DNA of 64,000 bases from Tenrec ecaudatus (taxonomy: Eukaryota > Chordata > Mammalia > Afrosoricida > Tenrecidae). How positions within the stretch are numbered: the first letter of the stretch is position 1; the number at the start of each line of letters is the position of its first letter. Both the position numbers and the translations under genes were made by a program. Positions 9,587 through 20,870 of this stretch are shown here, one piece after another. Location of the stretch: positions 9,314,983 through 9,378,982 of the forward strand of contig NC_134541.1 in NCBI RefSeq assembly GCF_050624435.1, read 5' to 3'. The notes under the pieces were generated by a model. That model saw only the letters and a program-made list of their open reading frames with translations. It had not been told where the DNA came from and did not search any database.

Positions 9587-9951
9587 TATGTCGACATACA
9601 TCTGTGTGTGGAGTACAATTCCACTACCCCTCCCCTCAATGAACTGTACCCTCCCTGAGGACAGGAAACTGATATAGTTTGTCACTAAATGATTGTATGG
9701 CATATATTTATATTCCAGTACTTAAAGCCAAACCTGATACTTAAGAGATGCTCTATAGAAGTTCTTGGATTAATCAGTGAGCAATGATAAAGACCGGTTA
9801 CACAGATGGCACTTGATAAATGAATGCTGAAAAGGAGAAAATGCAGACGACTTGGAGACTTCAAGAGTTCAAGACTAAACATAAAACTGCCACAATGGAG
9901 ATACTGTGGTGTGATCTGCTGGGTTTTCTAGAGAAGCAGAACTAGCATATA

Positions 9952-10485
9952 CGAGGGGCACCCCCAAAACGACGTCATGTGAAGCGGGTAGTGCATTTGG
10001 AGTTCCTTCCACTAGGTCAGACTGTTAATCAAGCTTTCTATTTAGAGGTTCTGAAAAAATTGCATAACAGTGTGGGACCAAAAAGGTTTGATTTGTGGAT
10101 GGGGGACTGGTTTTGCCACCAAGACAATGCACCTGCTCACACAGCCATTTCAGTGCACCAGTTTTTGGCAAAAATAAGCATGCCATTCTTGCCCCCACAC
10201 ACCTTACTTACCCGACCTCGCTCAGGGCGATGTCTTTTTGTTTCTGGAATGAAGAGGACTTGAAAGGACAAAGATTTGATGGTGTAGAAGAGGTGAAGGA
10301 AAAAATGAGGGTGGTGCTGTCAGTCATCCAAACAGATGAATTTGAAAACTGTTTCCAAGAATGGAATCACAGATTTGACAGATGTATTAAGTGTGATGGA
10401 GAATCGTTTGAAGGTGATATCGCTGTTTTGTAAAAAAAAAAAACTTGAATATATAGCTTTAAAAAATCCATTTTGTGTATATATA
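9952..10485 (+). mobile_element. Mariner transposon, deletion derivative
   Basis: The left terminus 'cgaggggcacccccaaaa' follows TA (9950-9951). About 25 bp further the sequence enters the C-terminal half of a mariner transposase, so most of the N-terminal half is deleted. The right terminal repeat is not found; it is truncated where the BovB tail begins. The LTR around it continues on the far side. Confidence 0.85.
9979..10433 (+). pseudogene. Mariner transposase, C-terminal half, frameshifted
   Basis: The first frame (9979-10263) shows GQTVNQAFYLEVLKKL and HQDNAPAHT, the latter including the second aspartate of the DD34D triad. After a small frameshift near 10195-10200, other frames carry PDLAQGD (third aspartate) and later EDLKGQRFDGVEEV and FEGDIAVL, the usual C-terminus. 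The DNA-binding domain is absent. The product would be inactive. Confidence 0.9.
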
Positions 10486-10488
10486 CAC

Positions 10489-10918
10489 TGTTGTTAGGTA
10501 TCATTGAGCCAATTCCAACCCATGGTGACCCTTTGCACAACAGACTTACACGGGCCCAGCCTGTGCCATCCTCAGTCCTACACTTGAGCCCATTGTCACA
10601 GCCACTGTGTCCATCCATCTCCATGAGGGACTTCCCCTTTGTTGCCAAGCATGATTCATTTCCACCAATCACTGCCAAGCAATCATTTTAAGGGACTGGT
10701 CCCTCCCGACATCATGTTCAAAGTATGTAAGATGAAGTCTCCCCGTCCACTAAAGGGCACTCTGGCTATACTTCTTCCAAGATGGATCAGTTTGCCCTTT
10801 CCGCTGTCCATGTACTTTCAATATTCTTCTCCAAAGCCACAGTTCAAATGCACGGAATCCTCCCCGGTCTTCCTTCATCAATGTCCTACGTTCACCTGCA
10901 TATGAGGCAACTGAAAAA
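10489..10918 (-). mobile_element. BovB LINE 3' end, antisense
   Basis: The plus strand begins 'gttgttaggtatcattgagc', the reverse complement of the BovB/AfroSINE tail, and continues into C-terminal reverse-transcriptase coding sequence. The minus strand translates to FELWLWRRILKVHGQ near 10800-10850, a recognisable BovB segment. Confidence 0.85.
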
Positions 10919-11522
10919 AATACATACAATCTATACATATGGGTGTGCAGAAAGAGAGAGAGAGAGGAGCTTGTATCAAGAAAATGGCTCCTGCAGTGGT
11001 AGAAGCGGGTAAGTTCCGTCCAGCTCAGGTCTGTGGGTCAAGTAAAGGGTTGAGCTGGAGGCTTCTCCTGACTCATGTAATGGTGGGAGTTGCTGAACTC
11101 GGAAACAAGAAGACAAAGCAGGAAGACCACAAGCGGGTGGGTGTCATCAGGTCAGACTTGTGACTACAGCGTTAAATGACTCCGAGGTTGGAAGGTCAGA
11201 TGACTCCTAGGATTGGCAGGTACTATGGCGGGCCTTTGACTCAAGACCAAAGAACGACCCAGCAGGAAAAGCAAACAAGCTCTCCATAGCCTACAGCAAG
11301 CATAGCATGTCAAGTGGGCTCCCCACAAGAGGGGATAGCATCAGGGCTGTGCTCTAAATAAGTGGATTCACTCCACCCGAATCTTCCCACAACGGCTTGG
11401 CTGCTTGCCTACATCATGGAGGTGATTACATTATGTTAGATCACATCATGGGGAGGCCTCCCAACCATTGAGCCCTATGGTCAGACCTAGTGGACACAAA
11501 GCCTAACCGTGTCTCCAGAGAT

Positions 11523-12246
11523 AAATCTACACAGTTTAATTTGTGACAAAGATGCCAACATAATTTAATGGGGGGGGGGGAATTCGGTCTTTTCAACAAT
11601 CAGTGTTGGAGCAATTGGAAATCCACATGTACAAACACCGACTTTCACGCTTGCCTCACAAGCAGACCAAAATTGCAAAGCTGCAATGAACCAGAGACCG
11701 AAATGTGAAGGCTCAACTTATAAAACTAGGGAGAAAAATCTTTATGACTTTAGATCTTAAACAAATACTTAAGACATAAAAAAAGCACAAATCTTAAAAG
11801 GAAAATGGCTAAATGGACCTTCATCCAAAAGGAAACGTTTCACTCTTCAAAAGACACTACTAAGAAGAAGGAAGGGAGGGACGTCTCAGAGCTGGAAATA
11901 TGTGCAAAGTGGTGTCTAATAAAGGACTGATACCCAGAATCCATCAGGAAGTCCTTACAAGTCAATAACACGCCCATTAAAAACCAACAACGCTAGGCAA
12001 AATATGTCACAGCTTTGTCACTCAGGAAAGAGGACCCAAGCAGGCACTCCATGTCATTAGTCACTAAGGAAATGCACATTGAAACCACACGGAGATACCA
12101 ACTGCACACCCAGTGCGATGACTAAAACTCGGAAGATGAGCACGTCAGGTGTTGGCAGGATGTGCGGAGCCATTAGCCTTCTCAGACTGGAAACTGAAAA
12201 TGCTGCAGCCCCTTCGGCAAAGTTTGTCAGCCGCGTGCACTCGGCA
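11523..12246 (+). mobile_element. Old L1 fragment (end of ORF2 into 3'UTR)
   Basis: Blocks typical of old L1 3' ends are 'gtgacaaagatgccaacata', 'tcaacaatcagtgttggagc', 'catgtcattagtcactaagg' and 'gaaaccacacggagatacca'. A G10 run (11571-11580) interrupts it. Confidence 0.75.
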
Positions 12247-12249
12247 TGT

Positions 12250-12434
12250 CGTTGTTGTTAGCCAGTTCATTGTTGCTCCTCGTGACCTTGTGAGACAGAG
12301 CAGAACGCCCCACAGGGTTTTCTCCGCTGCAGTCTGGCCAGGAGTTGATTCCCAGGCCTCGCTCCTGCCCAGCTGCTGGGTTTGAACTGCCAATCTGCCG
12401 GTTAGCAGCTGTGCTCTTAACTACGGCTCCCCTG
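12250..12434 (-). repeat. AfroSINE, antisense (variant)
   Basis: It starts 'gttgttgttagccagttcat' and ends with a 'gggtttgaactgccaatctg' plus 'ggttagcagctgtgctctta' tRNA-like head. The middle differs from the main subfamily and resembles the copy at 51815. Confidence 0.75.
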
Positions 12435-12639
12435 AGCCATCTCCACCCATTCCAATTCACGGAACCAGACAGGACACGCCCAGCGTCTCCTACCAGCCCT
12501 ACAGGACAGAGTAAAACTGCCTCCCCACACCCCACCCCCAAAACTGCAAGCCCCCTACAACGAGCAAGACCTGGGCCTGTGTGATATCCTCACCACCCGT
12601 CTCCAGACCCTCCTTTCACCCAGAACCGGTGAAATCAGA

Positions 12640-12800
12640 CAATTTTAGAAAGAACTTGCCAGGATAGTCTATCCAACATTTGCATTTTTTTATAGATGGG
12701 GAAATCCAGGGAGACTCCATGACTTCCCAATGAGGTCGCACAGCTGGTTGGGGCAGAGCCACAGGCAAGAGCGGAATGCCTTTAGGTGCCCATTCTGGTG
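12640..12800 (+). repeat. MIR fragment
   Basis: 'tatagatggggaaatccagg', then 'gaggtcgcacagctgg', matches the conserved core of this mammalian-wide SINE. Confidence 0.65.
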
Positions 12801-12944
12801 ACCCTGTTACACCCAGAGCCCCGCACACCCTGGTCTGAGGAGACAGGAAGCACAAGACACAGCCTCATCTTACTTTTGGCAAAAATAAATACAGCACAGC
12901 ATTCACCCATTCACTAATCATTAGTGTTTCATCTTAGCCTTTTA

Positions 12945-13270
12945 TTACATTCATTTCGAATACAACAATTATAGATCAGACACTTAAAAAAGGATGAGGC
13001 AGAGATAAAAGAACCCGTATTCAAAATAACTTCCCTGCTAACCACACGGTTTTGCTCCCACGCCCATGTGCGAACGAGAGGCTTTAGTGAGCTCAGGGTG
13101 AGTGACGGTTTGTTCGTGATGTTTGAAATGCTGTGAGGAGCCAAGTGAAAGCCTGGTCCCAGATACCTTTTATTTACTTGTCGTCTCTTTTTAAAACTTC
13201 TTGCGGTGTTTGTTGGTATTGAGACTCTCCACGGTAAAATGTACACAATCGTTTCTACATGCACAATTCA
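12945..13270 (-). mobile_element. Old L1 3'UTR fragment, antisense
   Basis: 'gtaaaatgtacacaatcg' and 'tgcacaattcaatgacatgg' resemble reversed L1M 3'UTR. It is heavily diverged. Confidence 0.4.
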
Positions 13271-13640
13271 ATGACATGGGTTGCATTTTTATTCATGTTG
13301 AATGCCATGCGCAGGAGGCAGCAGGGGGGTCTAGGTTGTGCTTGGCCTCAGAGAGACTTCTGATGTCATCTTCAAAATAGTGACATACGTTCGCAGGAGA
13401 GCCCCAAGGACGCTTCATGCCCATGTCCCAAGAACAGAACACACTACCTGTAGTTCAGTCTTAAATGATGTGCAGCAGGCAACCCAGGTGAGTGCCGTGT
13501 GACAGCGCCCTTCCCGCCCTAACCTTCTTGGTCATTCCTCTGGGCCTCGCTGCAGCCCACCGTGGCTGTCCCTGGGATGGTCCCCAGATAGCCTGGCCTC
13601 TTTCTAGCCTGCCAGCGAAAACTACTACCATGTATCCATA
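13271..13640. other. Single-copy-looking sequence
   Basis: Nothing recognised. Confidence 0.35.
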
Positions 13641-13815
13641 TACGCGGGATAGTGCTTTTGAGTTGGGCTGCTAACCCACAGGGTCAGCAGTTCAAACCCC
13701 GCAGCAGCTCCAAGAGGGAAAAATGAGGCGTTCTGCTCCCATCGAGATGTACAGCCTTGGGAACCCTCAAAGGGTTTTCTCCTCTGTCCTATAGAGTCAC
13801 TATGAGTCCTGAGTG
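13641..13815 (+). repeat. AfroSINE, sense
   Basis: 'gttgggctgctaacccacag', 'ggtcagcagttcaaaccccg' and 'cctatagagtcactatgagt' occur in order. Confidence 0.88.
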
Positions 13816-14189
13816 ATCAGTAAGTGTTTCTGTACAAGACTCGCTTAGAAAGGACATTGTTTCCAGCCTGGACAAAGCTCGGGTTGTTGTGTTCCTGATC
13901 CTGTTATTTAAGGCCAGGGAGGGGAATTTCCAGGGCTCGTCTTGAGCACTCAGCTCTGAGTATCGGTTTCCTGGTTGTCTGTGGGAGCTCGGTGATCTAA
14001 CGGGTTGAGTGGGGGCAGGAAGGGGGGTATCCCCTGGTGGGATGCAGGGGATTCCTACCAAGCAAGTAGTTGTAAGGATACATCCATGACTCATTGAAGA
14101 TCAAAGAGTGTAGGGAGGGGAGAGACTTGGTTTGAAAGGAAGGGAGGTCAGTCATTAGCTTAGCACATGCCAGGCGCCCACTAAAACAC

Positions 14190-14360
14190 ACTCGCAGCAA
14201 CCTTTATAGGACGGGGTGCTCTGGCCCCACGAGCTGCCCTGGGCTGTTGTCTGCAAAGAAGCAGACTGCTCTTTCTCCTCCCGAGCAGCTCAGCCCTGAA
14301 CTGGGAACCTTTCTGCTGGTAGCAGACTCTTGTGAACCACTGTGGCACCAGGCTGCCCCC
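14190..14360 (-). repeat. AfroSINE, antisense, diverged
   Basis: 'gcaacctttataggacgggg', 'aagaagcagactgctctttc' and 'gtgaaccactgtggcacc' mark tail, middle and head. Confidence 0.6.
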
Positions 14361-15070
14361 ACTTCAGAACATGCAGCATGCACCAAATGTGCACCACCGT
14401 GGAAGCCTTGCATGCCCAGCCAGGTTCCCCCCAGCCCTGCACCTGGGGCTCATTCTAAGTGAGACTAGACTGAGTCCTTTGGGGGCGGGGGGAATGGGCA
14501 CCACCCCCATGATGGGACAGCCCACAGACAATACCTGACTGCCCCAGGTGACAAATGGCAAGCCCCCTTGGGTCAAGGTGAGACTCCAAATGTGGTGTCC
14601 TATTCTCATCTGTACCAGAGCCTTCGACCGGGCCAGGCTGCAACCAGACCCAGGAGGCCAACCTCACACCCTCTTCCCCTGGCCAGCTCACCTTCTTCCA
14701 CGAGCCCTTCCCTGGCTCAGCCTCTGCTCCCAAGGCCTCAGCCCAAGCTCTGCCTTTAGAGGAAGTGCAAGACCGTCAAGTGCTGAGGAGATGCGATCCT
14801 CGAATTCTTGCCAGGGGAGGGGAGAGTGCAATGGAGTGAGTCCCATCATGAAAGGTGGGGGCTGGTTGTGGGGGGGTCCCCTTCTATAATGTAGTGTTTC
14901 TATGCGCCCTGGCCCAGGGCCAAGTGTTTGTCAAGTTCTGTTCCATCTGATTCTAATGACAAAGTCATCAAAGAGGTAGGTACACCTATGAGCACTCTCC
15001 ACCCCACACCACCCCCTTTTAAACAGTAGCTTCGCCAAAGCATAATGTTTCCAGTCTTTTCTTTTGCTTC
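14361..15070. other. Single-copy-looking GC-rich sequence with a faint MIR/L2 trace
   Basis: At 14905-14985 'tgacaaagtcatcaaagagg' faintly resembles MIR. The rest is unassigned. Confidence 0.35.
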
Positions 15071-15073
15071 CTT

Positions 15074-15096
15074 CTCCTCTCCTCTCCTCTCCTCTC
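15074..15096. repeat. (CCTCT)n short tandem repeat
   Basis: Four to five 'ctcct' units in a pyrimidine-rich tract that continues to about 15175. Confidence 0.8.
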
Positions 15097-15199
15097 CCCC
15101 TCTCTCTTTCTCCCTGTTCATCACTCCATCCCCACCTCTTTTCTTCCTGCCTCTCCTTCTAAGCCTTCCTCGTCACACAGATTCACATGCTAAGTGCAC

Positions 15200-15325
15200 A
15201 GTTACCAGTAATTCATGTTTACAAACACGGAAACTGAGATTCACAAAGATGGTACAATCACTAAGTGGAAGAGGTGGATTTTGAACCCAGATCTCCCAGA
15301 ACCCCATCATTCTTTAAGTTGTAAT
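15200..15325 (+). repeat. MIR fragment
   Basis: 'acggaaactgagattcacaa' followed by 'ttgaacccagatctcccaga' matches the MIR 3' half. Confidence 0.75.
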
Positions 15326-15354
15326 CCAAGTTCTTTTGCTTCATTTAGTTAGAT

Positions 15355-15355
<1 letters not shown>

Positions 15356-15385
<30 letters not shown>
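15356..15385. repeat. (AC)n microsatellite
   Basis: Fifteen AC units. Confidence 0.95.
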
Positions 15386-15386
<1 letters not shown>

Positions 15387-16737
15387 CCTTATCAAGTGCA
15401 GTTAGCCTACAGGCCTTTACTGAATGCATTCTCTATGAATTTTTATAACTTGCCACACGGCTCAAAAGCAGATAGGTTGGATGCAGATGTTGCTTCAAAG
15501 GGCCAGGTAATGCTGAGAGTCTCCTCTTCTGTGCTGACCGTTGGTGATGAGAAGCTAGGCCCTGCTGTGCAGTCAGCCAGCAAAGACACTCGAGACAGGC
15601 CTGAGACGGAGCCAATCTTACTGTGTGTGCCGTGGACTGGCTCGTGGTCAGCAGTGGTGTCCCGTGGTGACCCTGAAACCCGTGTCCATGGAAAAAATCT
15701 GAACGCGACCCCCCCGAAGTGCAACTTCCAAAGCCAAGGTTCCATCGTCTGTGTTCTGATCGCACACAAAGACAGTCTGTTTTGCGCTGCTGAGGGATCC
15801 CTGCTGATTCCCCTTCTCCATAAAGACTCCCCTTTCCTCCTCGGACTCAGCATGGGGAAACTGGCTGCACCGCTTCAGGGTCCGATGCCTGCGTTTCAAG
15901 CAAGTAAGTGTGTCTTTCTGGTTTCTCTAGACCAGAGCTGGACACACCATGAGCCCAAGGCTCCGGGAAGTTTTGCTAGAACACAGCCCTCCTCTTTTGT
16001 TTGCTTTACGCAGTGATGGAGATACAGAAGGAGTTTCCCTTTCAAACCAGAAGAACTAAATGGTGCCCAGCTCTGCTGTACGAACCAATCTCATCAGCGA
16101 CACACAGATAGATCCTAATAGAAAGCAAGTAATCTATGGAATAGAACTGCACATCCGACAAGAATCCGGACTTTCTGTACCTATTATTCGGGCTGGAGGA
16201 GTCCTCTAAATTGAACCAGGAAACCATTTGCTCGAGAAGTAGATTGTCACCCTTGAGTAACTGTGCTCTAAAAATAATAATACTATGAAGCCAAATGGGT
16301 GACAGCTCTTCTAAAGCACCAATGAGAAGGTGGAGGGAGCAGGGACTTCAAGTCAATGAAAGGGAACCCACTAGAACAGACATAATGGGGATGTTGACAT
16401 GATGTGAAAGTCCTCAGGCATGCCACTGCTCATTATGTCTAGAAATGGGAATCGCGTTGCTATGTGTCTACAGGTAAACACGAATTAAAAATCAAGAACA
16501 AAATACATTTCTGAAATATTTTCAACGAGAAAGAAAGAAAAGCTCCTTGTTGTCCTTCAGCCTCAGGTAGCAGTGTGGATTCTCTTTCTTCCACATCAAG
16601 ATTCCCCTCTCCGTGTGCTCTATCTGGAGGGGGCTCTGGGCGGGGAGGGTCTTTCCATGCCTGGGGCCTGCACCCCCCTTCCATTTCACTTACTCACACT
16701 GTAGGGGTGTTTGACTATTTCCTAAACAGGTCCGTCT
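15386..16737. other. Single-copy-looking sequence holding a 226-codon frame
   Basis: The longest non-transposon frame on the plus strand (15336-16016) begins inside the AC repeat and covers single-copy-looking DNA. The translation has no recognised domain, low-complexity start and no visible splice framework, and a 136-codon frame overlaps it on the minus strand. A frame of this length is only mildly unexpected by chance in 64 kb, so it is not called as a gene. Confidence 0.35.
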
Positions 16738-16870
16738 TATGGAGAACCCTGAGCCACTCCTGGGGAGGAAGGGGAGGCTGTGTGCTCCCGTAAAGATTGC
16801 CAGCCTCAGGGAGCTCTGCATGGGGTCGCTGAGGATTGGGATCGACTCAATGGTCGTGGGTTTGGCTCCT
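16738..16870 (+). repeat. AfroSINE, sense, partial
   Basis: 'gtgctcccgtaaagattgcc' and 'gggatcgactcaatggtcgt' give middle and tail; the head is degraded. Confidence 0.75.
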
Positions 16871-17339
16871 TTCCTGTTGAGTTTTACTAAGTATGGAGGG
16901 CTGGGGCGGGGACATGCTCGGGCTGACCCACTCAGCTCCTAACAGAAAGGCAGAAGGTTCCTGACACCAGGGGCCCTCGGAAGAAAGGCCTGGTGATCTC
17001 CTTCTGACAAGTCAGCCGCGGGAAAGCTCTATGGAAAACCAGAGTGAGCTTACTATTAGTAGGATTCGATTCCGTGGCAACAGACGGCTTGCTTTTATGA
17101 TGTTGAACATGACCAGTGCAGACCAGCGTGTCTGCTCTCACACTCACCGCCAGGGACACCGATCACGGTCCTCAGGCAGTGCCCATTTTCACTTGTCTCC
17201 ACCCCCAGAAATTCCACCGTCACTGGAAAACCCGCAGTGCCCCCAAACAAAGGGGCTTAGACTATCATTTTTGTTTTAGATTAAGCAAATACTAGACCAG
17301 AAAACTCTTTCCAAAAGGAAGTTATAGAGGGGAAGGGGA

Positions 17340-17523
17340 TTTATGCTCCCACCTCATAGCAACCCTGTAGGACAGAGGCGAGCTGCTCCGTGGGGGTTCG
17401 GAGCCCTGCATCTTTCTGGGAGCAGACGGCCCCATCATTCTCCCACTCAGAGCCACTGGTGGGTCCAAACTGCCAACGTTCAGATTAGCAGCCCAGTTTG
17501 ACCCACGGTGCCACCAGGGCTTC
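17340..17523 (-). repeat. AfroSINE, antisense
   Basis: 'ctcatagcaaccctgtagga' through 'gattagcagcccagtttgac' to 'ggtgccaccagggcttc'. Confidence 0.85.
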
Positions 17524-17919
17524 TGGTATGCACACAGGAGTAAACAGAAACACTGAGGGACACTTGCTGCTGGTAAAATTCCAGGGGAGTGTGCCCCACC
17601 TCCGCCATCACACACAGCTTCCAGGCCAGGCGAGCTGGGCACCGGGCAAAGGGTGGGTTCTCCTAGCACAGGCTGCAGGGGCGGATGCGTGAGCATCTTC
17701 CTGGTGTGAGTTTAACTCCTTAGGATGCCAAAGGCAGCTGACTCCAGCTTCAACAGGAAATGAAACCAGGCGCAGCCAAATAAGAGCCTGGCAGGCTGAT
17801 CAACCTTCGGGGTGAGAATTGCCACTCCGGATGACACAAACCATTGTGCCTTCCATACTGTGCCTCCAGAGCCAGACCCCTGTGAGTCCCAGTGCTTGGA
17901 AGATGCGAGTGAAGGAAAG

Positions 17920-18035
17920 ATTCTGTGCCTCCGTTTCCTCATTTCCAAAATGGGAGTACTGATAACAGTACCAGGAGATGCATTAGAAGCGTTAGCCAAG
18001 AAAAAATGCCTAGCCGTGTCTGGCTCACTCTAAAC
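17920..18035 (-). repeat. MIR fragment, antisense
   Basis: 'ctccgtttcctcatttccaa' followed by 'atgggagtactgataa' is the reversed MIR core. Confidence 0.75.
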
Positions 18036-18084
18036 AACTTGCCACCGAGCTGACTATAATTTATAGAGCTGTGTAAAACTCTGC

Positions 18085-18270
18085 GTCATTGAGTTTTCTG
18101 TGGCATTGGGCTGCTAACCACACGGTCAGCAGTTCTCAATCCCCAGCTGCTCTGCAGGAGCAAGGAACCTGACTTTGTATTCCTATATAAGATTTCCAGT
18201 CTCAGAGACCCACAGAGATAGCGCTCCTGCATCCCGTGGGGGTGATTCTGACGCCAGGGCAGTGAGCTGA
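18085..18270 (+). repeat. AfroSINE, sense
   Basis: 'ttgggctgctaaccacacgg', 'tcagcagttctcaatcccca' and a diverged tail. Confidence 0.75.
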
Positions 18271-19349
18271 GATGGAATTCCTGTGAGGACCAAGAGGGCT
18301 CAGAGTGTTCATTCAGCTCTGGTGTTTCTCAGTAACCACGCCTCTTCTTATGAGCATTCGATCTGAGTGATGAGAACCTGAGACCCAGAAGGAGTGTCAG
18401 CACTATCAGACACTGCTGAAAACACACCAACAACAGGAGATAAGCTAGATGACCGACATCGCCTAACATTGAGACGTTGGTGTGCAACAAAAGTTTCTAT
18501 CCAGAGAGTCAAAAGAGAACCCATAGCCTCGGGGAAGAAATTGGCAATGATCAGACGCGGAAGGAATTACTAATATCTGTAGAAAACGTCAAGACCTCAA
18601 CAAGAAGATAAATAATCCACTTAAAAATGGACAGAGAAAAAATTAATATTAAAAGGGCCCAGGACATGACCAGACAGCTCATCAAAGAAGACATTCCAGT
18701 GGCCAGCAAACATCTGAGGACATGCTCACACTCCTGAGGCATTAGAGTGATGTCCTTCCAAACAGCAGGGAGACAGCATCTCACACCAGCCTTAACAGCA
18801 AAATTAACCCATTAGCCCCTCCCCCTCAAAAAAGATGAAAGCAAATGCTGATGAGGGTGTGGAAAGACTGGAGCTCTCATCTAATGCTGGTGGCACTGTA
18901 AAACGGCACCACCACCGTGTCGTACAGCATAGCCCTTCCTTACGATTTTGGAAATAAAAGTAGTGTCTGGCTTGATCGTCCCTCTGCTAGGTATATACGT
19001 GACAGAACATAGAGCCACAACACCGATAGAGAGATGCACCCCTGTGCTCAGCTCTGCACTACTGACAGCACCGGGAAAGATGGAAACCATCTCAGTGTCC
19101 GTCGGTGAAAGAATGGATAGCCAAACCTTGGTACGAACATGTAATGGAATACTACGCAAAGTTAAAGAATAATCATGAAGCTGTGAACGCCTCCTAACAG
19201 GAATGACCCTGGGAGACATGATGCTGAGTGAAATCAGTCCATCACAAAAGGAAAAGTCGTCTATGAAGCCACTATTGTCAAGAGTCAAGAGAAGGTTTTT
19301 GTTCTAAAAGAAACATTTGTTGTGGGTTATCAGCAGTGGGAGGGGAAAG

Positions 19350-19500
19350 GATGCCCTAGGGGACTAACTGTTGAGCTGCTAAGCCCAAGGTAAGTGGTCC
19401 ATACCCACCAGCCACCCACTACAAGGGAGAAAGGTGAAGTGGTCTACTCTCAACAATGCACAGTCTTAGAAAGCTTAGAAATCCATTCTAAAGTGAAAAG
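19350..19500 (+). repeat. AfroSINE, sense, inserted in L1
   Basis: 'gttgagctgctaagcccaag' and 'cccaccagccacccactaca' then 'cacagtcttagaaag'. The tail is truncated. Confidence 0.65.
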
Positions 19501-19570
19501 GAAATAGAGGAAAGAACCAGGAGGCAACGGACATTTATAGAGGCCTAAATACAGACATGTTGTACAAATG

Positions 19571-19611
19571 TATATATATATAGATATATATAGATAGATA
19601 GATAGATATAA
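19571..19611. repeat. (TA)n/(GATA)n microsatellite
   Basis: TA units pass into GATA units. Confidence 0.9.
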
Positions 19612-20779
19612 TGAGAAGGGAATAGAACTATGTACTCATATCTATATGTTAAGAATTAAGGTTGCAGATGGACATTGGATCTTGACTCAAGTACTCCCTG
19701 AACACAAGAACACTTTGTTCTTACAATCCAGCATACTGTGATGCTCACCTTCCTGACATGATCGCTGAAGACAAAGTGGGTGCATAAGCAAATGTGGAAA
19801 AGAAAGTTGATGGTGCCCGGCTATCAAAAGATATAGCATTTGGGATCTTAAAGTCTTGGAGATAAACAAGCGGCCATCTAGCTCAGAAGCAACAAATCCC
19901 ACGTGGAAGAAGCACACCAGTCTGTGTGATCATGACGTGTCTATGGGATAAGGTATCAAGCATCTAACACCCAGAACAAAACCATACCCAAGGTGAAAGG
20001 GGTAGGAGGCATGGAGTGGAGACCCAATGCCCATCTGTAGACAATTGGACATCCCCTCACAGAGGGGTCATAGGGAAGAGATGAGCCAGTCAGGGTACAG
20101 TATAGCACCGATGAAACACACAACTTTCCTCTAGTTCTTTGGTGCTTCCTTCTCCCACTATCATGACCTCAGTTCTACCTTACAAATCTGATTAGACCAA
20201 AGCATGCACACTGCTAAAGATAAGGGCCCACAACACAGGGAATCCAAGATAGCTAGACCCCTCAGGGCCAACAAGGAGAGTAGAGATAACAGGAGGATTA
20301 GGGGAGGATGGGGAGAAAATGGGGGAATCGATCATAAGGATCAATCTAGAACCCCTTCTCAGGGGACAAATAACAGAGAAGTGAGTGAGGGGTGATGGAG
20401 GATGATGTAAGTTATGGAAATAATAATCTATAACTTATCAAGGGTTCGTGAGGGAGGGTGGGCGGGGGAAGGGAGGGGAAGAAATGGGGAGCTGATATCA
20501 GGGCCTCCAGTGGGAAGAGAATGCTTTGAAAACAATGATGGCAGCATATGTGCCAATGTGCCTGACACACTGGATGAATGTATGGATTGTGATAAGAAAT
20601 GTAAGAGTCCCCCCAAAAATGTATTTTTTTAAATCCATCAGTAGCAAAATAAAATTCTAAAATCAATTCAAATTGAACAATTTGAGAATATTCTAGGCTT
20701 AAAAAGACAAACGTAAATTATTCACCATTCAGTAATAAAGCACTTTCTCAAACTGCAAAAAGAAAGAAAAGAAAGAAAT

Positions 20780-20870
20780 CCATTCTACTCTGTCCTATAG
20801 GGTTGCTATGAATTGGATTTGACTTGATGGTAGTGAGTCTATTTGTTTGTTTTGTTTTTCTGTCTTGAAA
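20780..20870 (+). repeat. AfroSINE 3' fragment, sense
   Basis: 'ctgtcctatagggttgctat' and 'ttgacttgatggtagtgagt' are the SINE tail, preceded by an AAAG-rich run. Confidence 0.8.

Larger units (their letters stand above)
9911..11520 (-). mobile_element. ERVL-type LTR, antisense, split by mariner and BovB
   Basis: The left piece (9911-9951) has 'ctgctgggttttctagagaa', the reverse complement of an ERVL LTR end. The right piece (about 10919-11520) ends with 'agtggacacaaagcctaacc', matching the other end as seen in the intact antisense copy at 27866-28415. A mariner remnant and a BovB tail lie between. No coding sequence remains. Confidence 0.55.
18440..20640 (+). mobile_element. L1 3' end with very long 3'UTR, split by an AfroSINE
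   Basis: The left part has end-of-ORF2/3' blocks ('ctaatatctgtagaaaacgt', 'atgctgatgagggtgtggaa', 'agtgaaatcagtccatcaca'). After an AfroSINE (about 19350-19500) a lineage-specific 3'UTR follows with 'gatggtgcccggctatcaaa', 'tgtagacaattggacatccc', 'gttatggaaataataatcta' and 'atggattgtgataagaaatg'. Together the 3'UTR exceeds 1 kb. The same 3' blocks recur in both orientations at 22540, 36885, 38820, 40948 and 59680. ORFs are broken and the 5' end is missing. Confidence 0.8.

Noticed and set aside
9979-10263. Intact mariner transposase
   Set aside because: N-terminal DNA-binding half missing and a frameshift before the third catalytic aspartate.
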